The notes under the pieces were generated by a model. The model was not told the DNA's origin. It searched no databases and saw nothing but the letters and a program-made list of their open reading frames with translations. Position numbers and translations under genes: made by a program. DNA of 64,000 nt from the NCBI GenBank assembly GCA_016715885.1, contig JADJXL010000020.1, positions 930,001 through 994,000 of the forward strand, given 5' to 3'. Of the stretch, positions 17,679 through 29,019 are shown one piece after another. How positions within the stretch are numbered: position 1 is the first letter of the stretch; every line of letters starts with the position of its first letter. The stretch is from Polyangiaceae bacterium. GTDB lineage: Bacteria; Myxococcota_A; Polyangia; Polyangiales; Polyangiaceae.

Positions 17679-19530
17679 TGCGCCACCTTCCCTTCACCAC
17701 CCGCGCGAGCGTTTGCCGCTTGCGCGTCCGCTTTTTCATCGGCGGACGGCTTCTTCGGGGCGCCTTTCATGAATGCCGGAGCAAACGTGTCTTCGGGGAG
17801 CAACTTCGCGTCTCGTTCGTCCGCGAAGAGAATCGCTTGGCCCGAGACGGTCTTGAACTGGTTGTGGTGGAGCTGCACCGCGTCCTTCATTCGATCGAGG
17901 AAGATCGAGGGGAAGAAACCGATCACGAAAATCATCACGACGAACGGAGCGACGGCGAGCGTCTCGCGCACCGTCATGTCCGGCAGGTGCTTGTTCTTTG
18001 GATTCGTGAGAGGTCCGAAGAACATCTTCTGCACGACCGACAGCATGTAGACGGCGGCAAGGATGACGCCCGCTGCCGCACCTACGGTGTGGATTCCGGC
18101 GAACTTGCCGAGTCGCTCGGACATGTACGTGCCCATGATGACGAGGAATTCGCCAATGAACCCGTTGGTCCCCGGAACACCCACCGACGCGAACGTGACG
18201 ATGAGGAACACGACGGCGTAGATGGGCATCACCTTGGCGAGGCCGCCGAACTCGTCGACTTCGCGCGTGTGACGGCGGTCGTAGATCACGCCGACCAAGA
18301 GGAACAGCGCACCGGTCGACATGCCGTGGTTGACCATCTGCAAAACGGCGCCTTGAGAACCCGTGGGCGTTGCGCTGAAGAGGCCGAGCATCACGAAGCC
18401 CAAGTGAGCGACGGACGAGTAGGCCACGAGGCGTTTGACGTCGCGTTGTTTCCAGGCGACGAGCGCGCCGTAAAGGATGCCGCCGAGAATGGCGACGCCG
18501 GCGAGATTCGCTGCAAGGCTCGATGCGGGTCCGGGGAACAGGCCCATCGAGAACCGCATGTACGCGTAGGTGCCGAGCTTCAGCATCACCGCGGCCAGGA
18601 TCACGGAGCCACCCGTCGGCGCTTGGACGTGCGCGTCGGGCAACCACGTGTGCACCGGCCACATCGGAACCTTGATGAAGAACGCGAGCGAGAAGGCCCA
18701 GAAGCAAAGGACTTGCGCGCTCTTCGGCAACACCACGCGCGAGAGCGCGAGGAAGTCGAAGGAGAAGTCACCCGTGAGCTTCTGATGCGCCCAGACCAAG
18801 TACACGATGGCCGCGAGCATCAGGACCGAGCCCGCCATGGTGTACAGGAAAAACTTCACCGCGGCCTTGATCTTGTCGACGCCACCCCAGATGCCGATCA
18901 TCAGGAACATCGGCACGAGCATCAGTTCCCAGAACACGTAGAACAGGAACAGGTCGAGTGCGACGAACGCGCCGATCATCGCGCCCTGCAAGAGCAGGAA
19001 CGCGAAGCACAGTTCCTTGATGCGCGTCTTGATCGAACCGAACGATGCGTACACCGCGATTGGCGTGACGAACGTCGTGAGCAGCACCATCCACAGGCTG
19101 ATGCCGTCGAGCGCCACGTGGTAACGAATGCCGAGCGACGGGATCCAGTCCTTGATGTACTGGAAATGCCAGCCTGCCGTCATCGGTACTGCCAAAAGCC
19201 ACAACGAGGCGACGAACCCGATGCCGAGCACCAAGTACGTGAAGCCTCGCAGCAGCGACAGCATCTGACGCGGGATGAACAGCACCGCCGCAGCACCCGC
19301 GAGCGGTAGCGCGATGAGCAGGTTGAGCAGATGAGGCCACTCGTTGGGCGGCGTTTCCGTCGCTTGCGCTGGAGTGCCGGAGGGCCAGAGCCACATCACG
19401 AAGAACGTCGTCAATGCGGCGATCAAGCCCAGCCCCGCGCGCTGTTTGCCTGACGCGCCGCGCGGCACGAGCGCGCCGATGATGCCGACCGCAATCGCAG
19501 GCCACTGTTGGAACACGTAGTCGAACAGGT

Positions 19531-19534
<4 letters not shown>
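17675..19534 (-). CDS. nuoM: NADH-quinone oxidoreductase subunit M
   Basis: 619 residues. Antiporter-like membrane subunit of complex I with VPMWPVHTWLPDAHVQAPTGGSV, KRLVAYSSVAHLGFVMLG, GVPGTNGFIGEFLV and an early FWELMLVPMFLMIGIWGG carrying the conserved Glu. It ends in a charged, Lys/Ala-rich cytoplasm- or periplasm-exposed tail (about 40 residues after the last helix), longer than in E. coli NuoM. 4-bp overlaps link it to nuoL and nuoN. Confidence 0.97.
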
Positions 19535-22110
<2,576 letters not shown>

Positions 22111-22111
22111 G

Positions 22112-22423
22112 CTAGTTCCTCAACAGATCAGCATCGTCCGAGCGCACCGTGCTTCGAAGCCGGAAAAACGCGAGGACGATGGCCAAACCGACAGCAGCTT
22201 CCGCTGCCGCGATCGCAATGATGAAGAAGGTAAAAATCTGCCCCGTGTGATTGCCCGCGTGCATGCGATTGAACGCGACGAGCGTCAGGTTCACCGCGTT
22301 GAGCATCACTTCGATGCTCATGAGCAACACGAGCAAATTGCGACGGATCAAGAAGCCTGCAGCGCCGATGAAAAACAGCACGGCCGCCACGATCACGTAG
22401 TACTCGAGCGGGATCGCGTTCAC
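22112..22423 (-). CDS. nuoK: NADH-quinone oxidoreductase subunit K
   Basis: 103 residues, three membrane helices. IPLEYYVIVAAVLFFIGAAGFLIRRNLLVLLMSIEVMLNAVNL contains the conserved Glu in MSIEVMLN, and AAAEAAVGLAI the second Glu. The GTG start overlaps the nuoJ TGA as GTGA and is preceded by AAGGAGG. A longer open frame reaching 22954 is an artefact antisense to nothing and lacks family similarity upstream. Confidence 0.95.
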   Translation of the reverse strand: MNAIPLEYYVIVAAVLFFIGAAGFLIRRNLLVLLMSIEVMLNAVNLTLVAFNRMHAGNHTGQIFTFFIIAIAAAEAAVGLAIVLAFFRLRSTVRSDDADLLRN

Positions 22424-22986
22424 GACTGAGCCTCCTTGCCCTTCGGATCCGCCGCAGGAAGCAGCGTCGGATCGATCTGCTTGCCGCGAGCGACGGCGAC
22501 GGCACCGACGACTGCCACGAGAAGCAGCGCGCCCGAAAGCTCGAACGGAATGAGCGCATTCGTGAAGAGCTCGTGACCGATCGATTCGATGGTGCCGAAC
22601 TTCGCTGGCGCTTTTGCGAACGCCGTCGGAGTTGCGGGGCCTGCGCGAACGATGAGCGCGAGCATCGCGAGGCTCGACAAGAGCAGCGCTCCGGCGCCGA
22701 CGTACCTGGCCCATGGCCCACGCGCCTCGCGCTTCGACACCGCCGAAGGACCGAGAAGCATGATCACGAAGAGGAACAGAATGACGACCGCGCCTGCGTA
22801 CACGAGGAGCTGAATCGTCGCGAGAAACTCGGCCGCGAGCGTCAGGTACAAACCTGCGATGCCGACGATCGTCGACAACAAGCCCATCGCTCCACGGATC
22901 GGGTTTTTCGCGGCGACGGTCGCGATCGCGCCGAGAAGCGCGATCAGTGCACACAGGCCGAAAAAAGCCAACTCGAGCATGTTCAT
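22420..22986 (-). CDS. nuoJ: NADH-quinone oxidoreductase subunit J
   Basis: 188 residues with five predicted membrane helices. NuoJ features are KNPIRGAMGLLSTIVGIAGLYLTLAAEFLATIQLLVYAGAVVILFLFVIML. I chose the ATG at 22986, which has GAGGAG nine bases upstream. ATG 22980 is possible, and the open frame goes to 23013. The 55-bp gap to nuoF is the largest in the operon. In a standard nuo order, nuoG, nuoH and nuoI would sit here and are missing. Confidence 0.93.
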   Translation of the reverse strand: MNMLELAFFGLCALIALLGAIATVAAKNPIRGAMGLLSTIVGIAGLYLTLAAEFLATIQLLVYAGAVVILFLFVIMLLGPSAVSKREARGPWARYVGAGALLLSSLAMLALIVRAGPATPTAFAKAPAKFGTIESIGHELFTNALIPFELSGALLLVAVVGAVAVARGKQIDPTLLPAADPKGKEAQS

Positions 22987-23041
22987 GTTCGTCCGCTCCT
23001 CGGCGCGCTCCATGCGCGCTCTGCGGCCCGCTGCCTGGCGA

Positions 23042-24394
23042 TCACAGTGCCAGCCTCCCGGTCGAGGATTTGCCCTTCGTGCGAATGTGCGCCTCGAACT
23101 CCTTGCGGAACTTCTTCAAGAAGCCGAGCGCGGGCATCGCCGTGCCTTCACCGAAAGCACAGATGGTGTTGCCCATGATGTTGCTTGCGATCTCGTGCAG
23201 TCTGTCGAGCTCTTCGAGCGTCGCTTCGTTCGCCGCCATGCGCTCGAGGATGCGGTAGATCCACGCGCTGCCTTCGCGACAAGGCGTGCACTGGCCGCAC
23301 GATTCGTGCCGGTAAAACCGCATCAAGTTGTGCATGGCCAAAACGATGTCGGTCTTGTCGTTCATCACGATCGCGCAGCACGTGCCGAGCATCGTTCCGA
23401 GGGCTCGATACGTTTCGACGCCCATTGGCACATCGAGCACGTTCTTGCCATGCCAGCGATGCAGCGGGCTCTTGGGATCCGGCGCATCCACGAGCTCATC
23501 CGGGCGCAAGAGCGGACAGGACGAACCTCCCGGAATCACCGCAAGAAGCTCGCCGCCTTTCACGCCGCCACCGAGATCGTAGATGAGCTCGCGCAGGGTC
23601 AAACCCACGCAAGCTTCGTAGATGCCGGGCTTATTGACGTGACCGCTGACGCCGTAAAGACGGCAGCCGCCGTCTTTTTGATCGTGCAGATCCGACAGCT
23701 TCGAGAAGTTGTCGCCACCTAGCGCCATGATGGTTGGAACGGCAGCGATCGTCTCGAGATTGTTGACGGTCGTGGGCAATCCAAATGCGCCAGCTTGTGC
23801 GGGAAACGGCGGCTTCAGGCGGGGTTCGCCGCGGCTGCCTTCGAGCGAATTGAGGAGGCTCGTTTCTTCGCCGCAGATGTACGCGCCGGCGCCCGTGTGC
23901 ACGTAGACCTCGACGGGGTAGTCGATCCCGAAAGGTTTGGCGCCGAGGTACCCCTTGGCTTTGGCTTCCTTGATCGCTCCCCAGAGCCGCGCCTTGGAGA
24001 GGTGCAGTTCGTCCCGTACGTAGATGTACGCGGCATGCGCGCCGATGCCGTAGCAGCCGACGATGCAACCTTCGACTACGGCGTGCGGATCGAGCTCCAT
24101 GATGGTTCGATCTTTGAACGTGCCGGGTTCACCTTCGTCGGCGTTGATGACGAGGTAGTGAGGTTTTTCCGGCTTGGGTGGCCACGGCATGAAGCTCCAC
24201 TTCACGCCCATGGGAAAACCAGCGCCGCCGCGGCCGCGAATGTTCGCGGCCTTCATCTCGTCGACGAGCGCTTGACGCTCCATCGACAGAGCACGTTTGG
24301 CTTGCTGATACCCGCCGTCACGCTCGTATACGGGCAACGTCCACCCTTCGGGGACGCCATACCGTTTCGTCAAGTACGTCGTTTGTCGCAGCAT
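23042..24394 (-). CDS. nuoF: NADH-quinone oxidoreductase subunit F
   Basis: 450 residues, the NADH- and FMN-binding subunit. Visible are the FMN/NADH loop RGRGGAGFPMGVKW, NADEGEPGTFKDR, GAGAYICGEETSLLNSLEG, and the N3 [4Fe-4S] ligands in ESCGQCTPCREG with the fourth Cys in NTICAFGEG. It takes hydride from NADH and passes electrons into the chain of clusters. It follows nuoE by 3 bases. Confidence 0.97.
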   Translation of the reverse strand: MLRQTTYLTKRYGVPEGWTLPVYERDGGYQQAKRALSMERQALVDEMKAANIRGRGGAGFPMGVKWSFMPWPPKPEKPHYLVINADEGEPGTFKDRTIMELDPHAVVEGCIVGCYGIGAHAAYIYVRDELHLSKARLWGAIKEAKAKGYLGAKPFGIDYPVEVYVHTGAGAYICGEETSLLNSLEGSRGEPRLKPPFPAQAGAFGLPTTVNNLETIAAVPTIMALGGDNFSKLSDLHDQKDGGCRLYGVSGHVNKPGIYEACVGLTLRELIYDLGGGVKGGELLAVIPGGSSCPLLRPDELVDAPDPKSPLHRWHGKNVLDVPMGVETYRALGTMLGTCCAIVMNDKTDIVLAMHNLMRFYRHESCGQCTPCREGSAWIYRILERMAANEATLEELDRLHEIASNIMGNTICAFGEGTAMPALGFLKKFRKEFEAHIRTKGKSSTGRLAL

Positions 24395-24397
24395 GGG

Positions 24398-24877
24398 TTA
24401 CTTGACCAAGCGGTCGAGGATGCGATCCACCTCGGCCGTCGTGAGGTTCTCGTAATAGTCCTTGTCGACCTGCATCATTGGCGCCGTGCCGCACGAAGCG
24501 AGGCATTCGGCGGTTCTCAAAGTCACCTTGCCGTCCTTCGTGGTTTGGCCGGGAGAGATCCCCAAGCGATTTTCGCAGTGGTGCAGGATCTCGTCCGAAC
24601 CGCGCAACGCGCAGCTCAATGTCCGGCAAACCCAGACTTGGTGTTTGCCCACAGGCTCCTTGTTGAAGAGCGTGTAGAACGTCACGACGCCCTTGACGTG
24701 AGCCGTGGACAGCGAAAGCCGGTCTGCAACGAACTGCATGACCTCTTCCGAGATCCATCCATTCTGCTCTTGGCAGACGTGCAGCACGGGAATGCAGGCC
24801 GCCTTCGGGTTCGGGTAACGCGCGAGGATTTCTTCGACGTGCTTCTCGCGCTCGGGTGAGAGTGCGAACTTGGTCAT
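24398..24877 (-). CDS. nuoE: NADH-quinone oxidoreductase subunit E
   Basis: 159 residues with a thioredoxin-like [2Fe-2S] domain. Ligands are VCRTLSCALRG and ECLASCGTAPMMQVD, preceded by the helical segment IPVLHVCQEQNGWISEEVMQFVADRL. It forms the NADH dehydrogenase module with NuoF. It is the first gene of this transcript. The open frame extends to 25147, but the ATG at 24877 (MTKFALSPE) matches the family start. Confidence 0.95.
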   Translation of the reverse strand: MTKFALSPEREKHVEEILARYPNPKAACIPVLHVCQEQNGWISEEVMQFVADRLSLSTAHVKGVVTFYTLFNKEPVGKHQVWVCRTLSCALRGSDEILHHCENRLGISPGQTTKDGKVTLRTAECLASCGTAPMMQVDKDYYENLTTAEVDRILDRLVK

Positions 24878-24925
24878 GTTCGTGCGCCAGCAGTGGTAGA
24901 GGTGATTTCGGTGCGGCGACAAGCC

Positions 24926-24947
24926 AGCACAGCCTCGATGCTGTGCT
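24926..24947. promoter_or_regulatory. Perfect palindrome upstream of nuoE
   Basis: AGCACAGC, a CTCGAT loop and GCTGTGCT form an 8-bp perfect inverted repeat 49 bases upstream of the nuoE ATG. It sits in the 395-bp gap between divergent nuoE and the zinc-ribbon gene. It could be an operator or a structured leader for the nuo operon. No other gene or convincing sigma70 promoter is evident in 24878-25272. Confidence 0.4.
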
Positions 24948-25272
24948 TTCCTGCCCCACGATCGAGACCGCGAGGTGCGTGAGCCGCCCGCGGAGTGGCT
25001 ACGTTTCGTGGCTGGAGACCCCTTCTGCAGGCCGGCGCACGCTAATGACCGACCCCCATCGATGTCAAGGCGCGGCTCGCCCTGGACGTGTTTTTCTGCT
25101 CTTGCGACGTTTCCACACCGCCATCTGGGCGGCGTGAAATCCAGCAAACTGACGCACTGCGCCCGCAGCTCGTGCGTTCTTCTTGGAACCTTGCGGGACT
25201 TCCTTTACGCTCCCGGCCGCCTCGCGTGCTTCGCACCGCGATGTTCACGAAGGCTCATGGGAGGAATTGCGC

Positions 25273-26478
25273 GTGTTCTGTCCGAACTGTGGGACGCAAA
25301 ATACCGAGCAGGCGACGACTTGCACGAAGTGTGGCTTCAACTTGAAAGGAGCCGCCGCGCCGAAGTTCAAGGGGACGATGCTGATGAGCCAGCAGCCGCC
25401 GACGGCGCCGGCATCGCCGCTGGCCCCGTTGCCTGCGCCGCCGCCGCCGCCCATGGCGGGCGCGCCACCGGCGCCACCGATGGCGGCCGCGCCGCCACCG
25501 CCCATGGCAGGTTTCGAGGGCCAAGGTCTTGCCGGAACCGTCGTCGGCGTGCCTCCCGCTGGACTTGGGCCAACCGCGGCACCGAGCCCCTTGGCTGCTC
25601 CACCGCCGCCTCCGGGATACCCGCCCGTGGGTGGCGCAGCTCCGCCGCCGTTTGAACCATCGCCCGGCCTCGGAAGCACCGTCGCGTTCGACCACGTGCC
25701 CGGCATGCCACTTCCCGGCCCCGGTGCACCGCCAGGCGCATCGCCAGGTTTGCCCTCGCCAGGCGCATTTCCTCCGCCAGGTGGTCCGCCGCCCGGTGGT
25801 GGGTTTGGCGCGGCACCTCCTGGAGGTCCTGCTGGCCAATACGGCGCTCCGCCCCCGGCAGGCGGTCCCGGTGGTGCTCCTGGCGGCTACGGTGCCCCGC
25901 CTCCGGCTGGGCAATACGGTGCACCTCCCCCAGGCGGCCAGTTCGGTGGTGCGCCTCCTGGTGGGCAATTCGGTGGCGCGCCTCCTGGTGGCCCGGGCGG
26001 ACAATACGGCGCGCCTCCTCAAGGCGGGCAATACGGCGCTCCCCCGCAAGGCGGCATGATGCAGCCCTACGGCGGCGGCGGCATGGGTGCTCCGATGGGT
26101 GGACCCATGGGCGGCGGCATGATGATGGGCGGCCAAGGCGGCGGCATGCAGGGTCCTAGGGGACAAACCCGCAACCCGACCACCGCGCTGCTCGGTACGC
26201 TCTTTTGCTGCGGCATGTACCACCTCTTCGGCGGTTACGGCATGCTCAACGAGCTCAAGGAGTACACCAAGGACGAGTCGCTCCAGCCGTGGCACCTGTT
26301 CATACCGATTCTGAACCTGCTCATGATCCTGAAGCTCCCCGACATCGTTACGCGGGCGAAGCAAACGGCAGGCTCGCGCAATCCGCAATCGGCGGGCCTG
26401 GTGCTCTACCTGTTCCTCTTCCCGTTCGCGCTGGCCAAGGACCTCAATCAGGTCTGGGATCCCAGCTCGGAAGGGTGA
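25273..26478 (+). CDS. Zinc-ribbon, Pro/Gly-rich linker, membrane-segment protein
   Basis: 401 residues from a GTG preceded by GGGAGGAATT. The N terminus is a zinc ribbon (CPNCGTQNTEQATTCTKCG). Residues about 45-300 form a low-complexity linker of Pro, Gly and Ala with repeated QYGAPP and GGQFGGAPP units, then a Gly/Met-rich block. The C-terminal ~100 residues (from NPTTALLGTLFCCGMYHLFGGY) contain two hydrophobic stretches and KLPDIVTRAKQ, like small DUF4234-type membrane domains. Function is unknown. The gene is translationally coupled to the next one. Confidence 0.8.
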   Translation: MFCPNCGTQNTEQATTCTKCGFNLKGAAAPKFKGTMLMSQQPPTAPASPLAPLPAPPPPPMAGAPPAPPMAAAPPPPMAGFEGQGLAGTVVGVPPAGLGPTAAPSPLAAPPPPPGYPPVGGAAPPPFEPSPGLGSTVAFDHVPGMPLPGPGAPPGASPGLPSPGAFPPPGGPPPGGGFGAAPPGGPAGQYGAPPPAGGPGGAPGGYGAPPPAGQYGAPPPGGQFGGAPPGGQFGGAPPGGPGGQYGAPPQGGQYGAPPQGGMMQPYGGGGMGAPMGGPMGGGMMMGGQGGGMQGPRGQTRNPTTALLGTLFCCGMYHLFGGYGMLNELKEYTKDESLQPWHLFIPILNLLMILKLPDIVTRAKQTAGSRNPQSAGLVLYLFLFPFALAKDLNQVWDPSSEG

Positions 26479-26906
26479 TCTCTCCTCCCACGACCTCGCC
26501 TGCTCTTCGGGCAAACTCGACCCCGTTGCGCCGCGCCGGAGGCGTTGCCCTCGTCGCGTGCGCGTTTGTCCTCGCCTTCGTTTTACGCATCCCCCTCTGC
26601 CCATTCGCCATCGTCACTCGACACCCCTGCCCCGGATGCGGTCTCACGCGCGCCGGCGTCGCGCTCCTCCAAGGACACCTCCATGACGCCATGCGCCTGC
26701 ATCCTCTCGTCATCCCCATCGTCCCGATCGTCGGACTCGTCGTCCTCCAAGGCACCTACAACTACGTCCGCCACGGCCGCTGGTACACGTTCGCATTCGT
26801 TCAAAGTCGTACGATCACGATTGGCACGATCATTCTCGGCGTAGCGCTCATCGCCGTATGGATCGCGCGGTTCTTCGGCGCCTTCGGTGGCCCCGTCGCC
26901 GTCTAG
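26475..26906 (+). CDS. DUF2752 membrane protein
   Basis: 143 residues with about three membrane helices and the family signature HPCPGCGLTRAGVALLQGHLHDAMRLHPL. DUF2752 proteins are small membrane proteins of unknown function with this conserved CPGCGLTRA motif. The GTG start overlaps the stop of the zinc-ribbon gene as GTGA, so the two are probably made together. Confidence 0.85.
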   Translation: MISPPTTSPALRANSTPLRRAGGVALVACAFVLAFVLRIPLCPFAIVTRHPCPGCGLTRAGVALLQGHLHDAMRLHPLVIPIVPIVGLVVLQGTYNYVRHGRWYTFAFVQSRTITIGTIILGVALIAVWIARFFGAFGGPVAV

Positions 26907-26936
26907 TCAAGCAAGCCCGCGACAGCCGCCAGCACG

Positions 26937-27506
26937 TCAAAGCGAAGTCGGACGAATTTTCGCACGCACGCCACTGCGAACGATGGCGCTGGAACGTCGC
27001 GCACGCGCGCGAAGTGAACGCGCGCTCGGCCGCGTCGAGCTCACTGGCTCCATCTCGAAAAACGGTTTGTCCTCAAATAGAAATCGATGATGCGCACGTT
27101 CGAGCGCTTCGCCAAGGACGTCGAGAGCTTCATCGGTGAGCGTGCGTTTCAGCTTCGGAAACACAGCGTCTTCTTCCGCATCGGCATGCTGTGCAAAACG
27201 CTCCGAGAGGGTCGCGACGTGATCGCGGAATTGCGGATCCGACGGACTCGTCTCACCGAGCAGGCGCAGCGCAGAGAGAATGCCCGCGCGCTGCTCACCC
27301 GCCACCTCCGCACGACCATCACCGCGCAACTTGCTCGCACACGCAACATAGACGTACGCCTCTTCAATGCGCACATGCGCTTCGACGGCGCGAAGCACCG
27401 CTTCGATCGTCGCGTCGTTCTCTTCGCCAGACGCTTCCACTGCCAAACGATCGAGAAGCTCGGTCACTTCGCGATGCTGTTGCTCCAAGAGATCGAGTGC
27501 ATCCAT
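26937..27506 (-). CDS. Hemerythrin HHE-domain protein
   Basis: 189 residues from the ATG at 27506 (MDALDLLEQQHREV); the open frame extends to 27590. A four-helix HHE cation-binding pattern is visible: EQQHREVTELLDRL, VRAVEAHVRIEEAYVYV, FRDHVATLSERFAQHADAEEDAVFPKL and LERAHHRF. Residues His and Glu fit a di-iron site. The C-terminal ~30 residues are Arg/Ser-rich and probably disordered. It is convergent with the DUF2752 gene and lies on the same strand as the kinase gene upstream. Confidence 0.8.
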   Translation of the reverse strand: MDALDLLEQQHREVTELLDRLAVEASGEENDATIEAVLRAVEAHVRIEEAYVYVACASKLRGDGRAEVAGEQRAGILSALRLLGETSPSDPQFRDHVATLSERFAQHADAEEDAVFPKLKRTLTDEALDVLGEALERAHHRFLFEDKPFFEMEPVSSTRPSARSLRARARRSSAIVRSGVRAKIRPTSL

Positions 27507-27607
27507 GGGCCCTCCCGTGGCTGCTCCGCCCCCATCGAGCACGGAATCGATGACATGAGCGAAAGCAGCGCAGCCGCCCTCGCGTGGCAAAGACCGGGCC
27601 GTAGCTT

Positions 27608-28546
27608 TCAGCGCGCGGCCATCTCGCCCGACACGGACATGCGAGCCTTCCTTCGACCTGCCCCCGCAAGCGCAGCTCGCATCTCGGCCGCATTGGCAAA
27701 ACGCGCATCGGGATGCTTGGCCAACGCCCGCTCGATGAGCAAGTCGAGCGCCCGAGGTACGTTCCGGCGCTCCACACGAAGCGGAATCGGCGAACGCCTC
27801 AAGAGCGCCACCGTCATATCCACCGGCGCCTCACCTCGGAATGGGAGCTTGCCCGACAGCGCAAAGTAAAGCAGCACCGCCGCGACGAACAAATCACTAC
27901 GCGTCGTGATCGCTCGACCACGCGTCATCTGCTCGGGCGACATGAACCCCATCGTCCCCACGAGCGCTCCGCGACTGTCCACCGTCACGCCATCACCCGT
28001 GTCCACACCCGGTTCGTGAGCAAACCCGAAATCGAGCAGCACCACGCGATCGCTTCCATCCGGGTTTGGTTCGACGAACACATTCTCCGGCGTCAGGTCA
28101 CGATGCACGATGCCCGCCGCATGAACCGCATCCAGCCCCGCGAGCACTTGATCGACGATGTCGATCGCTCGAGCCATCGGAAGCGGTCCGTCTTGACGAA
28201 CCATCGCGCCTAGCGTGCGCCCTTGGTACAGCTCCATGAGCGCATACGGACGCCCATCCGAAAGACGCCCGTGCCCAAGCACCGGTGCCACGTTCGGATG
28301 CGCTACACGTGCCGCAAACGTGATCTCACGCCAGAACCGCCCCACCGTCCCCGCATCCGCGGCACAGTGCGGCCGAATCGTTTTGAGCGCAAAACGTTTG
28401 CCCGAGTGAGCATCGCGCACCCGGTACACGATGCCCATACCACCCACCCCCACAACGCCCTCGAAAACCAGGCCCGAAGCATCAGGTACGGCGATCCCCT
28501 GATACTCGCTACAGGCCTCTCCTGATGATTGCGTGCGGAACTTCAT
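27608..28546 (-). CDS. Ser/Thr protein kinase (soluble)
   Basis: About 312 residues of Hanks-type kinase. The glycine loop is GVGGMGIVYRV (33-43), Lys55 in FALKTI, catalytic loop HRDLTPENV (148-156) and DFGFA (172-176), with APE-like SPEQM. The catalytic-loop Lys after HRDL is Thr, an unusual but known substitution. There is no membrane helix or extracellular domain. The start is uncertain between 28546 and 28564. It is divergent from the VgrG module, so a PpkA-like role in type VI regulation is possible but unproven. Confidence 0.85.
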   Translation of the reverse strand: MKFRTQSSGEACSEYQGIAVPDASGLVFEGVVGVGGMGIVYRVRDAHSGKRFALKTIRPHCAADAGTVGRFWREITFAARVAHPNVAPVLGHGRLSDGRPYALMELYQGRTLGAMVRQDGPLPMARAIDIVDQVLAGLDAVHAAGIVHRDLTPENVFVEPNPDGSDRVVLLDFGFAHEPGVDTGDGVTVDSRGALVGTMGFMSPEQMTRGRAITTRSDLFVAAVLLYFALSGKLPFRGEAPVDMTVALLRRSPIPLRVERRNVPRALDLLIERALAKHPDARFANAAEMRAALAGAGRRKARMSVSGEMAAR

Positions 28547-29019
28547 GATCGGTCGCCCAGTCATTTCCGCACGCCACGGGTCGGGACGCACCCGATTTCT
28601 TCGTCATATTCGCGCTGGCAACTCCGCGTTTCGACGCTCGTTCGACCACAGCGCACGTCGCATCGACCAAGCCAACGTGACGTAACAAGAGCAGTCGCAA
28701 GTGCGACCATCCACCGTCATGAACGTGACGCTGTGATGCATCGTGGACATCACGACGAGCAATCGTTTCGTTACGAACGTACGCGTATCGAGCAACATCA
28801 CGTCGTGAATCTTCGTCTCACAAAGCTCACTGGCCACGATGGTTTGTCTCGACAATCACGTCCAATGCACCGCGTTTGCGATCACCACGAGACCGACTCT
28901 CTTCAGCGCCTTCTGAAAAATTCTCGCGTGACTCGACGAAAGTGATTGCCCTTGCCGGCCATCAAGACGACGGCGATCATGCCTCGTTGGGCCCCTTCAC
29001 CTGACTTTGGCGAGGGAAC
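28547..29019. other. Gene-poor divergent region upstream of the VgrG module
   Basis: About 470 bases between the divergent kinase and first vgrG gene. Several short frames occur on both strands (for example 28604-28855 minus), but none has a plausible start, ribosome-binding site or recognisable product. A small palindrome GTCGCA-AG-TGCGAC lies at about 28692-28705. I looked for a sigma54 GG-N10-GC promoter and found none that I would support. Promoters for both flanking genes presumably lie here. Confidence 0.5.

Noticed and set aside
25800..26160. GC-rich short repeats in the zinc-ribbon gene as a repeat array
   Set aside because: They encode the Pro/Gly-rich linker in frame, and no independent DNA element is evident.
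28592..29019. Several 60-140 codon frames upstream of the first vgrG
   Set aside because: No ribosome-binding site, no consistent codon bias and no recognisable product; treated as non-coding.
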